A model generated the notes under the pieces. It was not told where the DNA came from. It made no database searches and saw only the letters and a list, made by a program, of their open reading frames with translations. Of a DNA stretch of 51,244 bases, positions 10,160 through 18,418 are shown one piece after another (the first letter of the stretch is position 1; the number at the start of each line of letters is the position of its first letter). This stretch comes from an uncultured bacterium (lineage in GTDB: Bacteria > Verrucomicrobiota > Kiritimatiellia > RFP12 > UBA1067). The stretch lies in the NCBI GenBank assembly GCA_902802945.1, contig CADCOC010000074.1, positions 1 to 51,244 on the forward strand, read 5' to 3'. The position numbers and the translations under genes are program-made.

Positions 10160-11110
10160 ATGGCAAAAACATATTCAGACTTCTCTCAGCTGAAGAAAAT
10201 CAAGACGGAACCCGTGACGGAACCCGTTCCCCCGACGGAACCGCCGCCCGCGCCAGAAGACCGAAAGCTTGCAGAGTCCGCGAACTCCGCCGACTACTTC
10301 TCCTCTCTCCTCGGCGCGGGCGCGTCGCCGCGTAAGAAACCGCCGCGCACCACGGTCGTGACGCCGGCGACGATCTCCCGCGTGCGCGCCGAGCAGGCCG
10401 AGGACGCCTTCGCCGCAGAGCGCGACGCCCTCAACGCAGAGCTTGATGAAAAGCAAGCTGTGATCGACGCCCTCGCCATTGACGTGGCCGAGGCGAAGGA
10501 CGAACTCGTAAAAGCACAAGAAGAACTGGCGCGGGCGCAGGAAGAACTGGCGCGGACACAAGACGAACTTAACCAGACGAAGGCTACGCTCGACGCCGAA
10601 CGCGCCGCGCCGAAGGTGGACGAGGCAATGCTAGAGGCGTCGGCCGCGAAAGACCGCGAGATCGCGCGCCTCCAGGAACTGCTCGTCGAGGCGCAGCGTA
10701 CCTCGCTCTCATCCACCGTGCTGCTGGACAAACCTGAAAGCTTCTCCGAAAAATTTCCCGGCGAAGTTCGCGAGCACCTGCTTGAAGCGCTCGCGGACGC
10801 GCAGCGCGCGGCAGACGCGGGTGGACGCGATCGCCGCGCACGCATCCTTGAGGCGATTCTCTGCGAAAACGCCGTTACGGGCGAACTCGCGCGCCGTCGC
10901 GACGAGGTGAAGCAGATCATGAAGGACGCCGGCACCTTCATCGACGACGCGGCAATCGCGGCGCTGGAGAAACTCGGCTTCCGCTACGTCTCAGGGTCGA
11001 ACCACCACAAGCTCGACTACGCCGGCATCCGCTTCCCAGTGGCGAAAACACCCAGTGACCACCGCAGCTGCCTTAACAGCGCGGCGGAAATCTGCAACCG
11101 GGTGTTTTAA
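10160..11110 (+). CDS. coiled-coil protein with small C-terminal domain
   Basis: A 316-residue protein. Residues about 1-80 are Pro-rich and disordered, about 80-190 form a long Glu/Ala/Leu coiled coil, and about 200-316 are globular. The last 60 residues (ALEKLGFRYVSGSNHHKLDYAGIRFPVAKTP, read in parts) have a Gly-Ser-x-His-His pattern that loosely recalls the HicA/dsRBD-like fold; this is only a resemblance. The start at 10160 (MAKTYSDF) is preferred over 10136, which overlaps the previous gene. It ends in a stem-loop shared with convergent serC. Confidence 0.7.
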   Translation: MAKTYSDFSQLKKIKTEPVTEPVPPTEPPPAPEDRKLAESANSADYFSSLLGAGASPRKKPPRTTVVTPATISRVRAEQAEDAFAAERDALNAELDEKQAVIDALAIDVAEAKDELVKAQEELARAQEELARTQDELNQTKATLDAERAAPKVDEAMLEASAAKDREIARLQELLVEAQRTSLSSTVLLDKPESFSEKFPGEVREHLLEALADAQRAADAGGRDRRARILEAILCENAVTGELARRRDEVKQIMKDAGTFIDDAAIAALEKLGFRYVSGSNHHKLDYAGIRFPVAKTPSDHRSCLNSAAEICNRVF

Positions 11111-11128
11111 TCCGCTCGGCGGCGGATT
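11109..11128. terminator. stem-loop between convergent genes
   Basis: AATCCGC (11109-11115) pairs with GCGGATT (11122-11128) around a 6-base loop. It overlaps the stop codons of both convergent genes (ending 11110 and 11127). There is no T-tract, so intrinsic termination is uncertain. Confidence 0.35.
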
Positions 11129-12203
11129 AGCCGTTCTTCTTCTCGAACTCCTTCATGAAGTCGACGAGGCAATCCACGCCGGCCATCGGGAAGGCATTGT
11201 AGATCGACGCGCGGATACCGCCCACGGAGCGGTGTCCCTTCAGCGACTTCATGCCGGCGGCGGTGGCCTCCTTGATGAACTGGGCCTCCAGTTCCTCGGT
11301 GGGCAGACGCCACGTCACGTTCATGTTCGAACGGTATTCCTTCAGCGCCGTGCCGCGGTAGAAGCCCGAGCCGTCGATCACGTCGTAGATCTTCTTCGCC
11401 TTCTCGGCGTTGAGCTTGAAGAGGTTCTCCTTGCCCATCTTCTTGACCCACTTCATCACCTCACCGAAGATGTAGATGCCCCAGGTCGGCGGCGTGTTGT
11501 AGAGCGAATTCTCGTCCACGTATGTGCGGTACTGCAGCATCGTGGGAATCGTGGTGGAGCCCTTCTCCGCGAACTCCTTGCGGATCGCGACCACGGCCAT
11601 GCCGGACGGACCGAGGTTCTTCTGCGCGCCCGCGTAGAACATCGTGAACTTCGAGTAGTCGCGCTCGCAGGAGAGAATGTCGCTCGACATGTCGCCGATG
11701 AGCGGCGAGCCGGAGTCCGGGATCACCTTCAGCTCGGCGCCGGAAATCGTCTCGTTCGTGCAGATGTGGCTGTACGCCGCGCCGGGCGTCCACTTGAACT
11801 CATCGTTCGCCGGCATGCGCGTGGGAATGTCCTTCTGGCAGTTCGCCACCACGTTCACGTTGCCGATCATCTGAGCCTGCTTGAGCGCCTTGTTCGACCA
11901 TGTACCCTGATTGGCGTAGTCGGCGGACTGTCCCGCGCCGAGGAAGTTCATCGGGATCATTGCGAACTGCATCGACGCGCCGCCCTGGATGAAGCACACC
12001 GACCAGTCGTCGCCCAGGCCGCAGAGTTCCTTGAACGTGGCGATGGCCTCCTGGTGGATGGAGTCGTAGTCCTTGCCGCGGTGGGACATCTCCATCACGG
12101 ACATTCCGCAGCCCTTGTAATCCACGAGGTCGGCCTGCGCGTTCTGCAGGACCTCAAGGGGCAACACGGCCGGACCGGCCGAGAAATTATAGACACGAGA
12201 CAT
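11127..12203 (-). CDS. serC: phosphoserine aminotransferase
   Basis: A 358-residue class V aminotransferase. SerC converts 3-phosphohydroxypyruvate and glutamate to phosphoserine in serine synthesis and also acts in pyridoxine synthesis. Family landmarks are the N-terminal YNFSAGPAVLPLEVL, MEMSHRGKDY, FIQGGASMQFAMIPMN, the PLP lysine in FYAGAQKNLGPSG and the C-terminal GHRSVGGIRASIYNAFP. Length is normal. AAGGAA precedes the ATG. It sits 18 bases after ftsW and is probably the last gene of the murF operon, an unusual place for serC. Confidence 0.97.
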   Translation of the reverse strand: MSRVYNFSAGPAVLPLEVLQNAQADLVDYKGCGMSVMEMSHRGKDYDSIHQEAIATFKELCGLGDDWSVCFIQGGASMQFAMIPMNFLGAGQSADYANQGTWSNKALKQAQMIGNVNVVANCQKDIPTRMPANDEFKWTPGAAYSHICTNETISGAELKVIPDSGSPLIGDMSSDILSCERDYSKFTMFYAGAQKNLGPSGMAVVAIRKEFAEKGSTTIPTMLQYRTYVDENSLYNTPPTWGIYIFGEVMKWVKKMGKENLFKLNAEKAKKIYDVIDGSGFYRGTALKEYRSNMNVTWRLPTEELEAQFIKEATAAGMKSLKGHRSVGGIRASIYNAFPMAGVDCLVDFMKEFEKKNG

Positions 12204-12221
12204 TGCTTGTTCCTTGATTGG

Positions 12222-13391
12222 TTAAGAAAAAACGGGTGATATTGTACTCCTCGGACGCGGTTTTGGCAACTCAATTTGTCGTCCGATGTTGAAAAGGATG
12301 CCAACGGCGATCATCGACGTCATGAGGTTCGTGCCACCGTAGCTGATGAACGGCAGGGCAAGTCCCTTCGTGGGCAGGCAGCCCGTGACGACGCCGATGT
12401 TGAACAGCACCTGGAAAAACACGAGGAACGTCATGCCGAAGGCGAGCAGCCGTCCAAGGCGGTCCGGCGCGCGTAGCGCGATACGGATGCCGCAGATGAA
12501 GAACACCGTGAATACCGTCAGCAGCACGAGCGAGAAGACCAGCCCAAGCTCCTCCGCGCCGATGGCGAAGATGAAGTCGGTGTGGGCTTCGGGCAGATAG
12601 AACTTCTTCTGCATCGACTTAGTGTAGCCCACTCCGAACGGTCCACCGTGGCTGATGGCAACAAGCGCCTGGCTGAGCTGGTACGCCGCAGGGTCGTCAC
12701 CCGTTGGGGGCGGCAACCCCAGCCATGTGAGAATCGGCTCCGGCAGCCATGCTGCCAAACGACGCATGCGGTTCGGGTTGAACGCCAGCAACGTACCGAC
12801 GGCCGCCAGTGCCCCGCCGCCCATCAGGAGGATGTGGAGGATACGCATGCCGCCAATCAGGCAGAGCGTGCCGCCGGCAAGGCCGATGACCATCGTTGCG
12901 CCGAAATCCGGCTCGACTACGGCAAGCCCCATAAGCACGCCTACGATCATCACCGCTGGCACGGACCCTTTCCAGAACTTCTCGATGCGCCATCCGGCCC
13001 AGTCGAGAAAGACAGCGGTAGAGATTACGACGAATATCTTGCCCAGCTCGCTTGGCTGGAGCCGCACAGATCCGACCAGACGCAGCCAGCGGTGCGAACC
13101 CTTCGTCTCCGGAGCCAACAGCACTGCGGCCATCAGGCCAACGACAACGACATAGATGCAGACGGTCAGGTAGGGATAACGCCGCCAGTTGTGGTAGTCG
13201 AAGAACGCCGCCACCAGCAAAAAAACCATCGCCACGCCCAGCCATACGGCTTGATGCGTGACGAAGTAGTCTGCGCTATGGTACAGCGCGCGGCCCGTCT
13301 CCTCGCCGGCGGACGCCAGCAGCGTAAAACCGAGGCCCAGAAGTACGAGAACCGAAATACCCAGAACTGTAAGCGTCCAGCGCACGACCAA
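12222..13391 (-). CDS. ftsW: FtsW/RodA/SpoVE-family lipid II polymerase
   Basis: A 389-residue protein with about ten membrane helices in the SEDS family, which polymerises lipid II glycan strands during division or elongation. Typical landmarks are GSHRWLRLVGSVRLQPSELGK, the catalytic-region loop VVEPDFGATMVI, EAHTDFIFAIGAEELG and the C-terminal LPFISYGGTNLM. Neighbouring murF/murD favour FtsW over RodA. The start appears to be TTG at 13391, directly after the LysM gene stop; a GTG two codons later is possible. Confidence 0.92.
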   Translation of the reverse strand: MVVRWTLTVLGISVLVLLGLGFTLLASAGEETGRALYHSADYFVTHQAVWLGVAMVFLLVAAFFDYHNWRRYPYLTVCIYVVVVGLMAAVLLAPETKGSHRWLRLVGSVRLQPSELGKIFVVISTAVFLDWAGWRIEKFWKGSVPAVMIVGVLMGLAVVEPDFGATMVIGLAGGTLCLIGGMRILHILLMGGGALAAVGTLLAFNPNRMRRLAAWLPEPILTWLGLPPPTGDDPAAYQLSQALVAISHGGPFGVGYTKSMQKKFYLPEAHTDFIFAIGAEELGLVFSLVLLTVFTVFFICGIRIALRAPDRLGRLLAFGMTFLVFFQVLFNIGVVTGCLPTKGLALPFISYGGTNLMTSMIAVGILFNIGRQIELPKPRPRSTISPVFS

Positions 13392-13392
13392 C

Positions 13393-14733
13393 TTACTGGA
13401 CGTTCACCTTGGCGTTCGGCGGAAGCTTCAAGACCTGGCCGGGCTTGACCTCATCCGTCGGCTTGAGGTCGTTGATGTCCATGAGCGCGCTCGGGCTGAT
13501 GCCAAAGGCGATTGCGATGGAGACGAGGTCGTCGCCCTCCTTCACCGTGTAGGTGGGCAGCGGCTTCTCGGCCGGAGCCGACGGAGCGGGAGCGGCTTCC
13601 ACCACGGGCTTAGCCTCTTCAGCGGGCTTCACCTCGGCGGCGGGCTTCGTCTCGGCTTTCGCCTCGGCGACGGGCTTCGTCTCTACAGGCTTCTTCTCTG
13701 CAGGTTTCGTCTCGGCAGGCTTCACTTCTGCGGCGGGCTTCGTTTCGGCAGGCTTCGCCTCAGCGGCGGGCTTCTTCCCCGCTTCAGGCGCTGCGGGCTT
13801 CTCCGCCTTTGCGGCAGGAGCCTTGTTCGCCTCGGGGGTCTGCTTTTCCGTCGGAACCTTCAGCTTCTGCCCAGCGCGCAGCTGGTTGGCCTGAAGTCCG
13901 TTAAGCGCCTTGAGCGCGCGGATGGAGATGCCGTACTCGCTGGCGATCTTGCCGAGCGAATCTCCGCTCTTCACCACGTATTCCTTCGTAGGCCCTTCGT
14001 ACGCCACAAAAGCGTTCTTCGTCTTGACGGGTGCCTTCGTGTTCGCGGCGGCGGACGACGGAGCGGCGGCGGGCATTACCTTGTTCCCACTATACTTCTC
14101 CTCAGGCTTCGCCTCGGCCGCGGCAACCTTGGCAACGGCCGGCGCTGCAGCAATCGCCCCGGGCATCTTGATCTTCTGCCCAACGCGAAGGCGCTTGGGA
14201 TTCAACCCGGGATTCGCGGCCAAGATTGCAGCCTGGCGATAGTTCGTGCGCTTGCTGATGAGGAAGAGCGTATCGCCTGACTTGACGACGTACTCGGCGG
14301 GCGCAGCGGCAGATGCGGCAACCGGCGCGGCGGCAGGCTTGGCAGCCGGCTTGGCCTTATGCTTCGGCGCCTTAGGAGGAGGCGGAGGCAGCGGCTTGAT
14401 GTCGCGCACTGAAGACTTGGGCTTGGCCACCGGCACTACGGGCGCTGGCGCGGGAGGTGCAACTACGACGGGAGCAGGCTCTGGCGGAGGCGGAGGCAAT
14501 GGAGCCACTACGGCAACTGGCTGTGCCGGCTGCGGGGCCACCTGCGGCTCCTCAACGGGAGTGACGACCTGGGGCTTGCTTGTAGCCGGCGTCGAGATTA
14601 CAGTGATGGTCTGAGTGGGCTCCGTACGCCGCGGAGCGGGTTTCCCCGGCTTCGTCGCCTTGCAGCCTTGCATCGTCAGGCAGACCGCTATCATGTTGAT
14701 ACCCAGAACCAGTCCGAGCTTTTGCGCCTTCAT
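13393..14733 (-). CDS. LysM-repeat envelope protein, possible lipoprotein
   Basis: A 446-residue exported protein with three LysM peptidoglycan-binding modules at about 148-191, 250-295 and 395-440 (YVVKSGDTLFLISKRTNY, YVVKSGDSLGKIASEYGI, YTVKEGDDLVSIAIAFGI). They are separated by long Pro/Ala/Lys/Glu linkers, one made of imperfect KPAETKPA-like repeats. The N-terminal signal ends in TMQGC, a weak lipobox. Its place between murD and ftsW suggests a role in septal or cell-wall remodelling. No catalytic domain is present. Confidence 0.9.
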   Translation of the reverse strand: MKAQKLGLVLGINMIAVCLTMQGCKATKPGKPAPRRTEPTQTITVISTPATSKPQVVTPVEEPQVAPQPAQPVAVVAPLPPPPPEPAPVVVAPPAPAPVVPVAKPKSSVRDIKPLPPPPPKAPKHKAKPAAKPAAAPVAASAAAPAEYVVKSGDTLFLISKRTNYRQAAILAANPGLNPKRLRVGQKIKMPGAIAAAPAVAKVAAAEAKPEEKYSGNKVMPAAAPSSAAANTKAPVKTKNAFVAYEGPTKEYVVKSGDSLGKIASEYGISIRALKALNGLQANQLRAGQKLKVPTEKQTPEANKAPAAKAEKPAAPEAGKKPAAEAKPAETKPAAEVKPAETKPAEKKPVETKPVAEAKAETKPAAEVKPAEEAKPVVEAAPAPSAPAEKPLPTYTVKEGDDLVSIAIAFGISPSALMDINDLKPTDEVKPGQVLKLPPNAKVNVQ

Positions 14734-14738
14734 TTTTT

Positions 14739-15917
14739 TTATCCTTGTTTTATGGTTTCCACTTCGCCGCCCGTCCCCTCCGCACGAACGAAGGAGGCGA
14801 ATGCGTCGCCGCGGGCCCCGTAACTGTTAAATTGATCGAAACTTGCCGCGCCGGGTGAGAGGAGCACGACCTCGCCCGCACGCGCATCGCGCCGGGACCT
14901 CTCGACCGCCCGGCCGAGCGTCCCGCAGATCTCGCACGGGACGGTTTCCCGCCACGCATCGAAGAGCTGGTCTGCGCAACGCCCTATAAGATACACTTTT
15001 TTGACCCCGGAACGCAAGTACGGAATTACAGAATTTGGAGAATCCCCTTTTGCGAGTCCGCCGGCAATCAGACGCACCGACGGCTCCGCGCGCCCGCCCT
15101 GCGCCATCTGCACACCCGCCGCAAGCGCCGCGAGCGACGTGGCCTTTGAGTCGTCGATGTACGAAATTCCCTTTATTTCCGCCACTTTTTGCATCCGGTG
15201 CGCAAGCGGCACGAAGGTCGCGAAGGCGCGCGCGATGGCGTCGCGCGACAGTCCGGCGGCGTCCAAAAGCGCCGCCGCGACCTCGCCGTTGGGGCGGAGA
15301 ACCTCGTTGTCGAAATATGAGCCCGCGAGGCAGTCGTCCCACGCGCGCGCCGCGGCGACGGCGCGCGCGGCCCCCTCGAGCATCTTGCGCTTGAGCGCGT
15401 GATAGGCCTCCACGCTGCCGTGTCGGTCGAGATGATCCTCCTGCAGATTGAGGATCGCGGCCGCGACGGGACGGAAATGCTCGGGGTGCGTGGTCTCCAT
15501 CTGGAAGCTCGACACCTCCACCACGGCCCACGCCGGCTGCGGCTCCATCAGCGCCACTTCACAGAGCGGCGTACCGTAGTTGCCGCACGCGACGGCGGAG
15601 ACGCCCGCCGCGTTAAGTCCGTCTGCGACGAGCTTCACCACGGAGCTCTTCCCCTTCGATCCTGTCACCGCGAGCATCTTCCCCGCGAAGTACCGCGCGC
15701 CGAGCTCGAGCTCGCTGATTACCGGCACGCTCGCCGCACGCGCCGCGACCTGCCACGGGTGCGTGAGTGGCACGCCCGGACTCGTCACCGCGAGATCCCA
15801 CACGCCGTCGGGATACGCATCGTCGCCGTCGAGTATGCGCACGTCCGCGCCATCGCGACGCAACAGCGCCGCCGCCGCCGCGCCGCTCTTCCCCGCGCCG
15901 AACACGAGCGCGTTCAT
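14739..15917 (-). CDS. murD: UDP-N-acetylmuramoyl-L-alanine:D-glutamate ligase
   Basis: A 392-residue Mur ligase adding D-glutamate to UDP-MurNAc-L-alanine. Seen are an N-terminal Rossmann-like MNALVFGAGKSGAAAAALL, SPGVPLTHP, the P-loop VTGSKGKSSVVKL, VSSFQME, NLQEDHLDRHG, YIDDSKATS and LLSPGAASFDQF, all MurD hallmarks. It is shorter than the usual 430-450 residues. The start at 15917 overlaps the murF stop (ATGA), and nothing upstream in frame is conserved. Confidence 0.95.
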   Translation of the reverse strand: MNALVFGAGKSGAAAAALLRRDGADVRILDGDDAYPDGVWDLAVTSPGVPLTHPWQVAARAASVPVISELELGARYFAGKMLAVTGSKGKSSVVKLVADGLNAAGVSAVACGNYGTPLCEVALMEPQPAWAVVEVSSFQMETTHPEHFRPVAAAILNLQEDHLDRHGSVEAYHALKRKMLEGAARAVAAARAWDDCLAGSYFDNEVLRPNGEVAAALLDAAGLSRDAIARAFATFVPLAHRMQKVAEIKGISYIDDSKATSLAALAAGVQMAQGGRAEPSVRLIAGGLAKGDSPNSVIPYLRSGVKKVYLIGRCADQLFDAWRETVPCEICGTLGRAVERSRRDARAGEVVLLSPGAASFDQFNSYGARGDAFASFVRAEGTGGEVETIKQG

Positions 15918-16028
15918 GCGAGGATGGCCTCCAGGTGCATTCCGTGCGATGCCTTGAGCAGCACGGCGTCGCCGGGACGGAGGTAGGTGGCGAGGGCGGC
16001 TCTCGCGGATGGGACATCCGCGAAGTTT

Positions 16029-16045
16029 GCGGGCGAGACGCCCGC
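16029..16045. repeat. GCGGGCG palindrome inside murF
   Basis: Arms GCGGGCG and CGCCCGC around loop AGA. The near-identical element in parC is at 44903-44919. It is read through in frame, giving VGVAGVSPANFAD on the murF strand. Confidence 0.75.
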
Positions 16046-16085
16046 CACCCCGACATTTTCCGCGTCCTCGATTCTTTCCGCCACC

Positions 16086-16112
16086 CGGTAGGGCGGTTTC
16101 GATGAAACCGCC
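16086..16112. repeat. GGTAGGGCGG palindrome inside murF
   Basis: Arms GGCGGTTTC (16092-16100) and GAAACCGCC (16104-16112), loop GAT, preceded by CGGTAGG. The same 9-3-9 element occurs in the GH105-PL22 gene at 36413-36438. Read in frame as SSKPPYRVAE in MurF. Confidence 0.85.
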
Positions 16113-17156
16113 GCACACGCTACGGCCATCGCCTCGCCCACCACGAAGACTGCGTCAATCGGCAACTCCATCGCACGCGCCAGCACCCGCTCGTGGAATT
16201 CCTCTTTGCGGTCACCCAGCTCGAACATGTCGCCCAACACTGCCACGCGACGCCCCGCACACGGCATTGCCGCGAAGGTTTCAAGCGCGGCGATCATCGA
16301 TGTGGGGTTCGCGTTGTAGCAATCGTTCACGTACGTGACGCCGTCTTTCTCGACCACGCGCCAGCGATCGCCCGGCAGCGAAAAGTCCGCGAGCGCCGCA
16401 AGGCAACGTTCGAGCGGCACGCCGACCTCGCCCGCGCACGCGGCCGCAAGACGCGCGTTGGAGACGTTGTGCGGGCCAGGGAGACGCACCGCGAGCGCTT
16501 CGGCGAGACGCTTCCCCGCGTCGTCGGATGGATCCACGCTCACCACTCGCGCGGCGCTCCTCGCGCGCAGGCGCGTAGCGGTCGTTGTTCACGCCCACCA
16601 CCGCGAAGCCGTCCGGCGGGAGGCGCGCGAAGAGCGTGCCCTTCTCGTCCGCAATGCCGTCCTGCGTCTTGAAGAACTCGATGTGCGCCGTGCCGATGGA
16701 CGAGATCACGCCCGCGTCGGGGCGCGCGATGTCCACGAGGTAGCCGATTTCGCCGGGATGGTTCGTGCCCATCTCGACCACGAGAAACTCCGCGTCTTCG
16801 GGACAGTTGAGGATCGTGAGCGGCAGGCCGAGGTCGTTGTTGAAGTTGCCTGCGGTCGCGTGTACGCGGAAACCGCCCGCGCGGAGGAACGCGGCCACGA
16901 GTTCCTTCGTGGTCGTCTTGCCCGCGCTGCCGGTGATGCCGATCACCTTCGCCTTCAGCGTACGGCGGTACTCGGCCGCCGCACGTGCGAGCTCTTCGCG
17001 TCCGTCGACGATTCCCGCCGCGCCGGCCGCGAGGGCCTGCGGGATGAAGTCGTGTCCGTCCACGCGTTCGCCCTTCACCGCGACGAACAGCATGCCCGGC
17101 TTGACCTTGCGCGAGTCGAGCGTCGCGCCTCTGAATGTGCCAATAGTCATGCGCAT

Positions 17157-17165
17157 AGTATAGCA
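17157..17165 (-). promoter_or_regulatory. extended -10 of murF, likely leaderless transcript
   Basis: Minus-strand TGCTATACT with its last base at 17157. The murF ATG at 17150 is 7 bases further, where transcription would start, so the mRNA would have little or no leader. No ribosome site is visible. Confidence 0.5.
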
Positions 17166-17195
17166 TATTCTCTGATGACACACGGCGCGTTTTAG

Positions 17196-17204
17196 TGGTA
17201 TAAT
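17196..17204 (+). promoter_or_regulatory. extended -10 promoter of fucO
   Basis: TGGTATAAT, a perfect extended -10, 40 bases ahead of the fucO ATG and divergent from the murF promoter. GGAGAC lies ahead of the ATG. Confidence 0.6.
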
Positions 17205-17244
17205 ATGCGGCGATTTTCTCACCCAAAACGGAGACAACCGAAAA

Positions 17245-18390
17245 ATGAACCGCATCATTCTGAATGAAACGTCCTACCACGGCGCGGGCGCCGTGAAGGA
17301 AATCGTCAACGAACTCGCGCACCGCGGGCTCAAGAAGCCGATCGTCTTCTCCGATCCCGACCTGATCAAGTTCGGCGTCACGAAGAAGGTGACGGACCTT
17401 CTGGACAAGGCGAAGGTGAAGTATGCGGTCTACTCCGAGATCAAGCCGAACCCCACGATCGCGAACGTGAAGAACGGCGTGAAGGCGTTCAAGGCCGCAA
17501 AGGCCGACTGCATCGTCGCGATCGGCGGCGGATCGTCGATGGACACGGCGAAGGCCGTGGGCATCATCATCGCGAACCCGAAGTTCGCGGACGTCCGCTC
17601 GCTCGAGGGCGTGGCCCCCACGAAGAACCCGTCGAAGCCGATCCTCGCCGTGCCGACGACCGCCGGCACCGCCGCCGAGGTCACGATCAACTACGTGATC
17701 ACCGACGTCGAGAAGAAGCGCAAGTTCGTGTGCGTCGATCCGCACGACATCCCCGTGGTGGCGTTCGTCGACCCCGAGATGATGGCGACCATGCCGAAGG
17801 GCCTCACGGCGTTCACGGGCATGGACGCGCTCACGCACGCGATCGAGGGCTACATCACGAAGGCCGCGTGCCCGATGACGGACATGATGCACCTCGAGGC
17901 GATCCGCCTCATCTCGCTCCACCTGCGCGACGCCGTGGCGAACAAGCCGTCCGGACGCGAGGGCATGGCGCTCGGCCAGTACATCGCCGGCATGGGCTTC
18001 TCGAACGTGGGCCTCGGCGTGGACCACTCGATGGCGCACGGCCTCTCCGCGCTCTACGACATGCCGCACGGCAAGGCATGCGCGATCCTGCTCCCGACGG
18101 CAATGAAGTTCAACGCGCCCGCGACGGGCACGAAGTACCGCAAGATCGCCGAGGCGATGGGCGTGAAGGGTGTCGAGAAGATGACACTCGCCCAGGCGCG
18201 CAAGGCCGCGATCGCCGCGGTCGAGAAGCTCTCCGCCGACGTGGGCATCCCGCCGGACCTCAAGGGCGTCCTCAAGAAGGAGGACGTGCAGTTCCTCGCG
18301 GAGAGCGCCTATGCGGACGCCTGCCGTCCGGGCAACCCGCGCGACTGCACGGTCGAGCAGATCGCCAAGCTCTACAAGTCGCTGATGTAG
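17245..18390 (+). CDS. fucO: lactaldehyde reductase / 1,2-propanediol oxidoreductase
   Basis: A 381-residue iron-dependent group III alcohol dehydrogenase. FucO reduces L-lactaldehyde, the product of fucose and rhamnose breakdown, to 1,2-propanediol with NADH. Sequence follows E. coli FucO closely from memory: AIGGGSSMDTAKA (nucleotide binding), ADVRSLEGVAPT, VPTTAGTAAEVTINYVITD, KFVCVDPHDIP. Metal ligands appear as D194, H198, H261 and H275. Its own extended -10 promoter precedes it. It fits the deoxysugar-releasing potential of the GH105 enzyme elsewhere in the window. Confidence 0.93.
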   Translation: MNRIILNETSYHGAGAVKEIVNELAHRGLKKPIVFSDPDLIKFGVTKKVTDLLDKAKVKYAVYSEIKPNPTIANVKNGVKAFKAAKADCIVAIGGGSSMDTAKAVGIIIANPKFADVRSLEGVAPTKNPSKPILAVPTTAGTAAEVTINYVITDVEKKRKFVCVDPHDIPVVAFVDPEMMATMPKGLTAFTGMDALTHAIEGYITKAACPMTDMMHLEAIRLISLHLRDAVANKPSGREGMALGQYIAGMGFSNVGLGVDHSMAHGLSALYDMPHGKACAILLPTAMKFNAPATGTKYRKIAEAMGVKGVEKMTLAQARKAAIAAVEKLSADVGIPPDLKGVLKKEDVQFLAESAYADACRPGNPRDCTVEQIAKLYKSLM

Positions 18391-18418
18391 TCTCAAGGGA
18401 AGTCGAGAAAGCACGAAG

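Larger units (their letters stand above)
15914..17150 (-). pseudogene. murF: UDP-MurNAc-tripeptide:D-Ala-D-Ala ligase, split by a one-base frameshift
   Basis: MurF adds D-Ala-D-Ala to the muropeptide precursor and is normally essential. The N-terminal frame has TLDSRKVKPGMLFVAV, the P-loop GITGSAGKTTTKE, NNDLGLPLTILN and EMGTNHPGEI. The C-terminal frame has LPGPHNVSNARLAAA, YVNDCYNANPTSM, LGDMFELG and LLKASHGMHLE. Removing one of the two G bases at 16570-16571 joins them (reading NDRYALRARSAARVVSVD). The stretch before LPGPHN is about 20 residues shorter than in typical MurF. Two palindromes add about 25 residues near the C-terminus. The -10 box at 17157-17162 leaves almost no 5' leader. A sequencing error is the simplest cause of the frameshift. 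Confidence 0.9.

Noticed and set aside
10930..11110. A HicA toxin domain at the end of the coiled-coil gene
   Set aside because: Only a loose GSxHH resemblance; no HicB partner and the wrong architecture for a toxin.
13600..13830. Repeated segments in the LysM gene considered as a mobile repeat
   Set aside because: They follow KPAETKPA-like codon repeats of a low-complexity linker and do not form the palindromes seen elsewhere.
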